Below, in pieces: positions 1 to 4,826 of a stretch of 7,206 nt of DNA. The DNA comes from Gammaproteobacteria bacterium (GTDB lineage Bacteria; Pseudomonadota; Gammaproteobacteria; SURF-13), in contig JAMDBH010000008.1 in NCBI GenBank assembly GCA_023487615.1, positions 1 through 7,206 of the forward strand. Reading direction: 5' to 3'. A model generated the notes under the pieces. The model worked only from the letters and a program-made list of their open reading frames with translations. It was not told the origin of the DNA and searched no databases. Within the stretch, counting starts at the first letter, position 1; each line of letters begins with the position of its first letter. Both the position numbers and the translations under genes were made by a program.

Positions 1-264
1 CTGCGGATCATGAATGTCGCTGGGGTTGATCTTGTTCACGACTTCGGCGGCCATATAGCCCAGCATGCGCTCGGCGCCGACATTGAATAATTGAATGATG
101 CCTTTCTCGTCGGTGGCAATAATCGAAAAGTTGGCACTGTTGAGAATCGCGTTCTGTAACGCCCCGGTTTTAAGCAATGCCGCTTGGCGCCGGACCTCGG
201 TGAGGCCAGCCGCCGTGCCGGCGCCGCTGCTGAGCGTGGCTGAATCGCTGTGTTTTTCGGACAT
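1..264 (-). CDS. PAS-domain sensor/signalling protein, N-terminal part (cut by window edge)
   Basis: The minus strand from 264 to 1 is an open frame of 88 codons that runs off the window without a stop. The first 35 residues are polar and probably disordered (rich in S, A, G, T). From about residue 36 a PAS domain begins: the stretch around ILNSANFSIIATDEKGIIQ (residues 40-58), then FN-GAERMLGY (60-70), is the classic start of a PAS fold, which senses small molecules, redox state or light in the cytoplasm. The output domain (histidine kinase, GGDEF/EAL or chemotaxis) lies outside the window, so the signalling type is unknown. The ATG is supported by AGAGG (minus, plus coordinates 271-275) six bases ahead. 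It follows the Crp/Fnr gene in the same direction, but after 290 bp and with its own possible promoter, so it is not clearly in the same operon. The PAS assignment rests on visible family pattern. Confidence 0.85.
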   Translation of the reverse strand, partial: MSEKHSDSATLSSGAGTAAGLTEVRRQAALLKTGALQNAILNSANFSIIATDEKGIIQLFNVGAERMLGYMAAEVVNKINPSDIHDPQ

Positions 265-363
265 GGCCGACCTCTGTGTAAAGCGTGAAATGATCTGGAG
301 GCGGATCACGCGGACGGGGTCGCGAGAAAGGCACAGAAAAACTAGCTTATGCTTAGTCTACTA

Positions 364-391
364 CTTATACTCCAATGCTGCCGGACATAAA
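364..391 (-). promoter_or_regulatory. Possible promoter of the PAS gene
   Basis: On the minus strand TATAAG (plus 364-369, 5 of 6 to TATAAT) is preceded 16 bases upstream by TTTATG (plus 386-391), a poor -35. A second candidate hexamer, TAAGCT, lies just downstream (plus 344-349). The leader to the ATG at 264 would be about 80-95 nt. The match is judged by eye and could be chance. Confidence 0.3.
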
Positions 392-519
392 CGTATATTT
401 TTGTTTGAGGGTGCTGCGGGATACACTCAGTCCGTGATCCATTGGAGCGGTCGGCGTCTAGCGAGCGGCGCTTCGAGCGGCTACGCCCTGGTTTCATGGC
501 TATCATCCACCTCATCCTC

Positions 520-553
520 ACGGCTCTCTGTGCGCTGGCACACATAAGGCCGT
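520..553. promoter_or_regulatory. Dyad motif copy E (526-546, minus) nested in a larger hairpin
   Basis: Read on the minus strand, 526-546 matches the copy at 1451-1471 in 17 of 21 positions; its 16-bp core is TGTGTGCCAGCGCACA. It is wrapped symmetrically by ACGGC (520-524) and GCCGT (549-553), each four bases from the core, so the region can form a 34-nt hairpin or cruciform. It starts two bases after the Crp/Fnr stop codon. On the plus strand the outer arm runs into TTTT, but there is no plus-strand gene to terminate. On the minus strand no U-run follows, so it is a poor terminator for the regulator gene. The best reading is an operator between the regulator and the PAS gene. Confidence 0.55.
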
Positions 554-554
554 T

Positions 555-1283
555 TTAAATGCCTTGGCGGTTCTGTACATCACAGAGCAGGCGAACGAAT
601 TCTTTCTTGACTACGGCGTAACACTCGCACACGCGGGACTCCAGACCCGGCCGGTCGAGGACGGCGATGTGGCCGCGGCGGTAGCGAATACACCCCGCTT
701 GCTGCAAATGCCCGGCGGCCTCGGTGATGCCTTCACGGCGCACGCCGAGCATGCTGGCAATCAATTCCTGCGTCATGGTCAGCTCATTCGAGGGTAAGCG
801 ATCGAGGGTTAACAACAGCCAGCGGCATAGTTGCTGCTCCACCGAATGATGCCGATTGCACACCGCGGTCTGCGCCATATGCGTAATCAGCGCCTGGGTG
901 TAACGCAGCAACAAGCGCATCATCAGCCCGGCGCGATTGAATTCCTGCATCATTAAGTGCGCCTTCAGCCGGTAGCCGTAGCCAGCAGTCTGCACGACAG
1001 CCCGACTGGGCGTGGTTTCGCCCCCCATGAAAAGCGAAATACCGAGCATACCCTCATTACCCACGCCCGCGATTTCGGCCGATGCACCACTCTCCAGGAT
1101 GTACTGCAGAGACACGATGGCAGTCGTGGGAAAATAGACATGTGACAACTTGCCGCCGGACTCGTAGAGGACTTCACCGAGCCGCATTGCGACCAGCTCC
1201 AGATGGGGGGCCAGGCGCTCGAATTCGGCCGTGGGCAGCGCAGCGACAAGATGATTTTGATTTGGACTATGCGGGTCGGTCAT
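555..1283 (-). CDS. Crp/Fnr-family transcriptional regulator
   Basis: The protein is 242 aa, a normal length for CRP/FNR. Residues about 18-115 form the cyclic-nucleotide-binding-like beta roll, followed by the long dimer helix (about 118-140) and a winged helix-turn-helix (about 165-210). The turn SMLGVRREG and the recognition helix after it carry an Arg-Glu pair (R183, E184), which lines up with the CRP pair that contacts TGTGA half-sites. The phosphate-binding cassette is altered (NEGMLG where CRP has GELGL), so the ligand is uncertain. There is no FNR-type N-terminal cysteine cluster. An upstream in-frame TTG at 1289 directly abuts the AGAGG ribosome binding site, so the ATG at 1283, six bases from it, is the better start. 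A match to the shared dyad lies at the probable promoter, suggesting autoregulation. The family call is firm; the role as controller of the neighbouring stress genes is inference. Confidence 0.92.
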   Translation of the reverse strand: MTDPHSPNQNHLVAALPTAEFERLAPHLELVAMRLGEVLYESGGKLSHVYFPTTAIVSLQYILESGASAEIAGVGNEGMLGISLFMGGETTPSRAVVQTAGYGYRLKAHLMMQEFNRAGLMMRLLLRYTQALITHMAQTAVCNRHHSVEQQLCRWLLLTLDRLPSNELTMTQELIASMLGVRREGITEAAGHLQQAGCIRYRRGHIAVLDRPGLESRVCECYAVVKKEFVRLLCDVQNRQGI

Positions 1284-1360
1284 ATCCAACCTCTAATCTC
1301 CAACCCTTCAAGATTGTACGACGCCAAAGATCTGCCTAAGCGGATTAGCCACCGCAGTGC

Positions 1361-1403
1361 AGTATAGCCGATTTGTATCCACTATGTACCACACCGCACA
1401 GAC
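1361..1403 (-). promoter_or_regulatory. Regulator promoter with dyad motif copy A
   Basis: On the minus strand TATACT (plus 1361-1366, 5 of 6 to consensus) is a good -10 for the Crp/Fnr gene, giving a leader of about 70 nt. No proper -35 is seen at the expected place. Instead dyad copy A (1383-1403; core TGTACCACACCGCACA at 1385-1400) occupies it, centred about 39 bp upstream of the predicted start. That is near the class II activator position of CRP/FNR proteins (-41.5). A missing -35 together with a well-placed dyad suggests activator-dependent autoregulation, though repression by overlap is possible. Confidence 0.5.
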
Positions 1404-1450
1404 GCTCTGGACGCCACTGGACGCGGTTGACGCTTGCAGGATAACCGCGC

Positions 1451-1471
1451 TATGTACGCCAGCGTACAGAC
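1451..1471 (+). promoter_or_regulatory. Dyad motif copy B
   Basis: The core TGTACGCCAGCGTACA (1453-1468) is an inverted repeat with seven-base arms around CA, the most symmetric copy in the gap between the regulator and csbD. It matches copies A and C at 15 of 21 positions shared by all three. TTGACG (1427-1432) lies 18 bases before TATGTA at its left edge, so the motif could also overlap the -10 of a plus-strand promoter. No hexamer sits at the class II distance. Centre-to-centre spacing to copy A is 68 bp. Confidence 0.5.
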
Positions 1472-1567
1472 CCGCCAGCGGATTCAGCGCAACCTCCTTA
1501 TACCCACAAGGAAGTGAGCAGCGTCTAGACAGTTCTCTCCTTGGGTGCGGTTCGCCGCACCTTTTTT
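1472..1567 (+). ncRNA. Candidate small RNA ending at an intrinsic terminator
   Basis: No convincing open frame lies between the divergent starts at 1283 and 1849, yet a textbook plus-strand terminator ends at 1567, so something is probably transcribed into it. A start near copy B would give roughly 100 nt, and the TATACC hexamer at 1499-1504 would give about 57 nt. The body holds ACCTCCTTA (1492-1500), which is identical to the 3' end of typical 16S rRNA and so complementary to ribosome binding sites. It is partly masked by a TCCTT/AAGGA stem. The 5' end is a guess; an attenuated csbD leader is the main alternative. Confidence 0.3.
1544..1567 (+). terminator. Intrinsic terminator without an upstream gene
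   Basis: A perfect seven-pair stem GGTGCGG / CCGCACC (1544-1550, 1555-1561) with a TTCG tetraloop is followed by six T (1562-1567). The T-run fixes the direction as plus. It lies inside the gap between divergent genes, so it ends either a small RNA or an attenuated leader. Confidence 0.8.
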
Positions 1568-1612
1568 ATCCGATCGCGGTTCTCATGCCCTCACTGTGAC
1601 GAACCGTAGCCT

Positions 1613-1657
1613 TATGTACGTTACCGCACCGACTGCGTTTGGTTTTGCGACTAGGGT
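1613..1657 (+). promoter_or_regulatory. Dyad motif copy C and probable csbD promoter
   Basis: Copy C (1613-1633; core TGTACGTTACCGCACC, 1615-1630) is followed by TAGGGT at 1652-1657, a TAnnnT-type -10 whose first base is 29.5 bp from the motif centre. That puts the centre at about -41.5, the exact class II CRP/FNR activator distance. No -35 is visible, as expected for an activator-dependent promoter. The csbD leader would be about 185 nt. A GGAGG at 1671-1675 lies in that leader but has no usual start codon behind it. Confidence 0.45.
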
Positions 1658-1848
1658 GCCACTTCCAATAGGAGGTTCTAGAAATTAACCCACGTAGTTA
1701 TCGCAACGTGCCTCGCCGCGACTGCGTAGCTGGAATCCGCCGGAGTTGACGTTGGAAAGATGCACAGAGCGGGGACACCGGCTGGAATAGAAAGCTCGAT
1801 CGGCAATTCCGCCCATTGAGTGAGTTACACATGACAGGAGATGGAGAT

Positions 1849-2055
1849 ATGAATTGGGATATCGTTGAAGGTAACTGGAAGCAGTTCAAGGGTAAGGTGA
1901 AAACACGGTGGGGCAAGCTTACCGACGATCACCTCGACGTGATTGCCGGGAAGCGCGATCAGTTGGCGGGCAAGATTCAGGAAGTCTATGGCATCACCAA
2001 GGACGAAGCCGAGAAACAGATCAATAGCTTTGAAAAGCTCAACAAAGACTTATAG
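1849..2055 (+). CDS. CsbD-family stress protein (YjbJ-like)
   Basis: This is a 68-aa hydrophilic, charged protein. It opens MNWDIVEGNWKQFKGKVK and continues through WGKLTDDHLDVIAGKRDQL and GKIQE-YGITKDEAEKQI, which is the full CsbD domain and closely resembles E. coli YjbJ in sequence and length. There is no signal peptide or membrane segment, so it is cytoplasmic. CsbD proteins are abundant general-stress proteins (under sigma B in Bacillus, stationary phase and osmotic stress in enterics); their biochemical activity is not known. The frame is open further upstream to a TTG at 1816, but the ATG at 1849 has GGAG eight bases before it and begins at the family's usual first residue. It is the first gene of the plus-strand side, opposite the Crp/Fnr regulator, with dyad copy C upstream. 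Confidence 0.93.
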   Translation: MNWDIVEGNWKQFKGKVKTRWGKLTDDHLDVIAGKRDQLAGKIQEVYGITKDEAEKQINSFEKLNKDL

Positions 2056-2204
2056 CCCGTCAAAGTGCGCGTAGCGTCAGCTTTCGACTATGCATTATTC
2101 CCGTGTCACCACATAAATATCAGCGATGCCAAGGACCGTTGTATGACCGAGGCGAATGCGCCATACGTCAACTAGTAAGCCGCACTCGACCGGGTGCGAC
2201 TCCG

Positions 2205-2210
2205 TATAAC
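2205..2210 (+). promoter_or_regulatory. Possible -10 element of the osmB-like gene
   Basis: TATAAC (5 of 6) lies 26 bases before the ATG, giving a leader of about 20 nt. No -35 is seen 16-18 bases upstream. Just ahead is an inverted pair CGCAC (2181-2185) and GTGCG (2194-2198). E. coli osmB is induced by osmotic stress and RpoS, and a promoter with a good -10 and no -35 would suit that; this is an inference. Confidence 0.35.
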
Positions 2211-2236
2211 CCGATGTTTAACACAGAGGTATTCCA

Positions 2237-2452
2237 ATGAAAACGATGCAAAGATGTGCAGTCAGTACGGTTGCCGTGGCAGTACTGCTCGGCTTGGGCG
2301 GTTGTGAGGGAATGACGACGCGAGACAAGAACACCGCGATCGGGGCCGGGGCCGGGGCCGTCGGGGGTGCCGTGCTTACAGGCGGCAGCGCCATCGGAAC
2401 GGTCGGCGGTGCGGCGGTCGGTGGCGTCATAGGCAGCCAGGTCGGAAAATAG
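2237..2452 (+). CDS. osmB: OsmB-like glycine-zipper outer-membrane lipoprotein
   Basis: This is a 71-aa lipoprotein. Residues 1-22 are a signal peptide with a lipobox ending LGGC (Cys23), so the mature protein is lipidated. Residues 29-71 (RDKNTAIGAGAGAVGGAVL, then GTVGGAAVGGVIG-QVGK) are a glycine zipper that follows E. coli OsmB almost position by position, including the final VGK; total length is also nearly the same (72 aa in E. coli). OsmB is an osmotically induced lipoprotein of unknown mechanism; glycine zippers pack as paired membrane helices. Residue 24 after the Cys is Glu, not Asp, so outer-membrane sorting is expected. AGAGG (2225-2229) stands seven bases before the ATG. It is 181 bp downstream of the csbD-like gene and has its own possible promoter. 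Confidence 0.9.
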   Translation: MKTMQRCAVSTVAVAVLLGLGGCEGMTTRDKNTAIGAGAGAVGGAVLTGGSAIGTVGGAAVGGVIGSQVGK

Positions 2453-2554
2453 CAAGCAGTAATAAACAGGCGCGCGCGAGTCGGTCTGCATCCCATGCGG
2501 CCGCCTCGCCAGCCGTCTCTTGTATATAGATTCTTATCGTGAAGGAGAAATCAT

Positions 2555-2590
2555 ATGGGATTTGATCCCCTGGGAAACGGTATACCATAA
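2555..2590 (+). CDS. 11-codon minigene with a good ribosome binding site (doubtful)
   Basis: GAAGGAGAAATCAT precedes an ATG and the frame reads MGFDPLGNGIP then TAA. The Shine-Dalgarno (GGAG, 2544-2547) is seven bases from the ATG, as good as that of any real gene here. The peptide is unrecognised and too short for a domain. It could be a leader peptide, a remnant of a decayed small gene, or chance. The same DNA can fold (GGGA/TCCC, TATGG/CCATA, palindrome GGTATACC), which favours a leader. Confidence 0.2.
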   Translation: MGFDPLGNGIP

Positions 2591-2746
2591 ACTCCCCTCA
2601 ACTCAGGGTTGAGCCATTCTTTTCAATCCGGGTCAGACGAGATTTTTTAAGGAAACTCTCTGGCCGAATGAATTCGGCCCTACACATATACAACCTGGGT
2701 TTTCGTAGCGGGTTGATTGCAGGGAACCCCTGCATCAGGCAGGGTC
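2591..2746 (+). other. Hairpin-rich non-coding stretch
   Basis: The stretch from the osmB-like gene to the ice-binding gene (2453-2956) has no convincing gene beyond the 11-codon frame. Three inverted repeats follow one another: CTCAAC/GTTGAG (2598-2614, loop 5), GGCCGAAT/ATTCGGCC (2662-2679, spacer 2) and TGCAGGG/CCCTGCA (2718-2734, spacer 3). None has a clean T-run directly after it, so none is a clear terminator. They may form a structured RNA or mark an old insertion. Confidence 0.4.
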
Positions 2747-2774
2747 GCAGTATGTGCGTTAACGCACATACTGC
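2747..2774. promoter_or_regulatory. 28-bp perfect palindrome, dyad motif copy D
   Basis: The arm GCAGTATGTGCGTT is followed at once by its exact reverse complement. The inner 21 bp (2751-2771) match copy C at 17 of 21 positions; the core is TGTGCGTTAACGCACA (2753-2768). A TAAGCT hexamer at 2791-2796 lies 30.5 bp from the centre, within 1 bp of the class II activator spacing, giving a start near 2803 for the ice-binding gene. It is most likely a high-affinity site for the same regulator as copies A-C. Confidence 0.6.
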
Positions 2775-2814
2775 ACAGGGGTTGTTAGACTAAGCTGCTT
2801 AAGGTTTCGCCCAC

Positions 2815-2846
2815 TTGACAAACTCTCGCCGCGGGACGAGTGTACT
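2815..2846 (+). promoter_or_regulatory. Alternative promoter for the ice-binding gene
   Basis: A perfect TTGACA (2815-2820) is followed after 20 bases by TGTACT (4 of 6). The spacer is longer than ideal, so strength is doubtful. The start would be about 100 nt before the ATG. Confidence 0.25.
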
Positions 2847-2956
2847 TAATTTAGGCTCTATCGCGGGCGACGGATAACCGATAGCTGAACAGCCTTATCA
2901 TTCAGCAACGGGGTTGCGTATTTCGCGATCAATTTCTCTTCGAGGGGAGGTTCACA

Positions 2957-3817
2957 ATGAAGCACAACTATTTGATTTTTCTGGTAAACATGGGGTTGGT
3001 CGCGCTTCTTTACGGCCCTCCCCTGGCACATGCCGCGACCGCGCCAAGCCTTGGAACGACCAGCACGTACGGTATCGTTTCCAGCACCTTCACCAACTCC
3101 AACACCGCGCCGCAAACCATTATCAATGGAACTGCTGGTTTACCCGCAGTTTGTTATACCACGGCGCCAGTAACACCCCCTCTGACAGTTACCGGCACAA
3201 CTGTTGTACCTTGTCCTCCTGCAACAGGGGTGGATCTACTCGCCGCCTTGGCGGATCTGAATCTTCAAGCCTGTACATTTCTCGGCGCGGGTGCAATTGC
3301 TCTAGACTCGGTAATTATCGGGGCTAATCCGCCCGGAACCATCCCCCCCGGTTGTTATTTCAGCGGCGGCGCAATGAATGTAACTCTAGGCACGACCGTG
3401 ACCCTCAGTGGCGCCGGCGTTTACATCTTCAGGCCCGGTGGGGCGCTTAACACAGGAGACAATTCCCTCGTTACCCTGGCAGGCGGGGCCTGCGCTTCCG
3501 ATGTATTTTGGGCCCCCGTCGGCGCCACGACGCTTGGAGCAAACGCCGCACTATCACCTACACCTACGTTCGTGGGAAATATCCTTGATAACGCTGGTAT
3601 CACGCTAGGACATTTTGCAAACTTGACTGGAAGAGCTCTGGCATTTAGCGGAACAGTCACGACAGATGCAAACACCATTACTGTCCCCACTTGCGCCGGA
3701 TTCGTGGGCGGCGGCACCGGAGCCATCCCTACGCTCTCCGAGTGGGCGATGGTCATGTTTGCCGCGCTCCTGGTTATCGTGGGCTTCGCTGCGATGCGTA
3801 GAAGGCAAGCAGTATAA
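2957..3817 (+). CDS. Ice-binding-like (DUF3494) secreted protein with IPTL-CTERM anchor
   Basis: The protein has 286 aa. Residues 1-26 are a signal peptide, with likely cleavage after AHA. Residues about 30-246 follow the DUF3494 ice-binding fold: LGTTSTYGIVSSTFTN at the start, GVDLLAALADLN in the cap-helix region, then repeated T/V/G-rich beta turns (PPGCYFSGGAMNVTLGTTVTLSG, GVYIFRPGGALNTGDNS, VFWAPVGATTLGANA). Six cysteines (66, 86, 106, 133, 179, 246) may pair. The C-terminus is a textbook IPTL-CTERM sorting tail: IPTLSEW (257-263), a membrane helix, then RRRQ. Proteins of this family bind ice or act as adhesins at the surface; which applies here cannot be read. GGGGAGG (2944-2950) is six bases before the ATG. 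The next gene starts 30 bp later with no terminator between, so they are probably co-transcribed. Confidence 0.88.
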   Translation: MKHNYLIFLVNMGLVALLYGPPLAHAATAPSLGTTSTYGIVSSTFTNSNTAPQTIINGTAGLPAVCYTTAPVTPPLTVTGTTVVPCPPATGVDLLAALADLNLQACTFLGAGAIALDSVIIGANPPGTIPPGCYFSGGAMNVTLGTTVTLSGAGVYIFRPGGALNTGDNSLVTLAGGACASDVFWAPVGATTLGANAALSPTPTFVGNILDNAGITLGHFANLTGRALAFSGTVTTDANTITVPTCAGFVGGGTGAIPTLSEWAMVMFAALLVIVGFAAMRRRQAV

Positions 3818-3847
3818 TCGTCGCGGCTTCTTACCCGGCGGCAAAAA

Positions 3848-3997
3848 ATGCTCGAGACACTTGTAGTCATCTTGATTGTCCTGTGGCTGGTGGGTTTGCT
3901 CTCCTCGTACACCATGGGCGGATTCATTCACGCTCTCCTGGTCATCGCGATCGTGGTAATTCTGATTCGTGTCATTCAAGGTCGAAGGCCCCTGTAG
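3848..3997 (+). CDS. lmo0937-family small membrane protein
   Basis: This is a 49-aa protein. MLETLVVILIVLWLVGLLSS forms a first membrane helix, YTMGGFIHALL a short conserved turn, and LVIAIVVILIRVIQGRRPL a second helix ending in a basic tail. The whole sequence and length fit the lmo0937 family (also called DUF5670), found widely in bacteria, often with CsbD, DUF3309 and BON genes; its function is unknown. The start lacks a good Shine-Dalgarno (only CGGCGG upstream) and lies 30 bp after the ice-binding gene, so translation probably depends on the same mRNA and perhaps on coupling. Confidence 0.82.
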   Translation: MLETLVVILIVLWLVGLLSSYTMGGFIHALLVIAIVVILIRVIQGRRPL

Positions 3998-4058
3998 CAA
4001 CCCGGGAAGGGTTCTATTCGGCGAGGATTCAGAAGTATCACTTCAGGAGAAGATTAAG

Positions 4059-4277
4059 ATGAATGCAGTCAAAATCGCAGCAATCGTGCTGATCGTGGCC
4101 GGCGCCCTGGGGCTGGCGTATGGCAGCTTCACTTACACCAAGGAGACTCACGACGTCAAAGTGGGTCCGCTTGAGATGTCGGTTCAGGAGAAGGAGACGG
4201 TCAACGTCCCGGTCTGGGCCGGCGTAGGGGCCATCGTAGCGGGCGCGCTACTGTTGGTTGTGGGCAAGCAGTCCTAG
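4059..4277 (+). CDS. 72-aa membrane protein with two helices, function unknown
   Basis: The protein has an N-terminal helix (about residues 3-22), a polar segment (23-49: YTKETHDVKVGPLEMSVQEK) and a second helix (about 51-68: VPVWAGVGAIVAGALLLVVG). The polar segment is long enough to sit in the periplasm or cytoplasm as a small beta structure. Many proteobacteria carry similar short proteins without a named function; I cannot assign a numbered family with certainty. The frame is open to an ATG at 3969, but that would overlap the previous gene, whereas AGGAG (4045-4049) is nine bases before the ATG at 4059. It sits 61 bp after the lmo0937-type gene and is probably in the same transcription unit. 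A CGCGC/GCGCG hairpin (4288-4299) follows the stop but has no T-run. Confidence 0.8.
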   Translation: MNAVKIAAIVLIVAGALGLAYGSFTYTKETHDVKVGPLEMSVQEKETVNVPVWAGVGAIVAGALLLVVGKQS

Positions 4278-4421
4278 CAGGGGGACCCGCGCAAGCGCGT
4301 TGCCATGGGATTGAAACCTTAAGAAGAGAGCACTGTGTTCATAACCTCAACGTTGTCCGGTACCAACACACTTAATGGTTCGGGGCAGTCTCACATTTTC
4401 AACAGGCCAGGAGAAGCAAGT

Positions 4422-4766
4422 ATGGACCTAAACGAATATCTCGTAGATGCAAGCACTGTAGGTGATTATGGCGGCCATGAGCAACTCGCCGCAGACAATC
4501 TCAATCGTATTTATAAGGCACTCCATCTCCGCATCAGTCCGATACTCATCGTCGGGAAGGAGAAGCAATGGGATCCTGAGTTCTACAACGAAATTATGAG
4601 CCATGTACGAGATGCATGGATGAACAAAGACAGACTGCTCGCTCTCACCGACGAGCAAATCGAAGAGTATGTGGAATCCCAGGCGGGGATCTACCATATT
4701 CCGCCAGTGCCACCACCCGTACCGGACAACGTTGAGGTTATGAACACGCCGAAAGCGGCGAACTGA
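4422..4766 (+). CDS. Unrecognised 114-aa soluble protein
   Basis: I do not recognise this protein. It is soluble, with no signal peptide or membrane segment. Residues about 15-38 (GGHEQLAADNLNRIYKALHLR) and 53-88 (EFYNEIMSHVRDAWMNKDRLL, then TDEQIEEYVES) look helical and acidic; IPPVPPPVP (93-101) is a proline-rich linker before a short polar tail. The frame is open to a GTG at 4335, but AGGAG (4409-4413) stands eight bases before the ATG at 4422, which is the better start. Its neighbours are small stress-related membrane proteins, 145 bp behind and 61 bp ahead. Codon use looks ordinary, and the open frame plus ribosome binding site support a real gene. Confidence 0.7.
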   Translation: MDLNEYLVDASTVGDYGGHEQLAADNLNRIYKALHLRISPILIVGKEKQWDPEFYNEIMSHVRDAWMNKDRLLALTDEQIEEYVESQAGIYHIPPVPPPVPDNVEVMNTPKAAN

Positions 4767-4826
4767 CTTTACTGTCACAGACCGTGAGGACCCATTTCCT
4801 GACGCACGAGACATAGGAGAAATAAG

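Noticed and set aside
95..547. 150-codon plus-strand open frame over the PAS start and the gap after it
   Set aside because: It overlaps the PAS coding frame on the other strand, continues through promoter-like DNA, and has no ribosome binding site or family-like sequence.
1357..1599. 80-codon plus-strand frame in the regulator/csbD gap
   Set aside because: It runs through two dyad motifs and a terminator, has no ribosome binding site, and its residue order looks random.
1671..1749. GGAGG followed eight bases later by ATT, opening about 21 codons
   Set aside because: ATT is a very rare start and the peptide is unlike anything known; the GGAGG is probably chance within the csbD leader.
2784..2790. 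GTTAGAC, which fits the GTTRRRY core of integron attC sites, next to several hairpins
   Set aside because: No partner RYYYAAC core was found 50-150 bases upstream, and there is no integrase or cassette-like layout.
3421..4000. Long minus-strand frames opposite the ice-binding and lmo0937-type genes
   Set aside because: They are shadows of a strongly patterned plus-strand coding sequence with a signal peptide and a sorting tail.
4355..4373. TGTCCGGTACCAACACA resembling another dyad copy
   Set aside because: The left half fits but the right half is shifted by a base and lacks the CGnAC element.
4335..4421. Upstream extension of the 114-aa protein to a GTG
   Set aside because: There is no ribosome binding site before the GTG, whereas the internal ATG has a well-spaced AGGAG.
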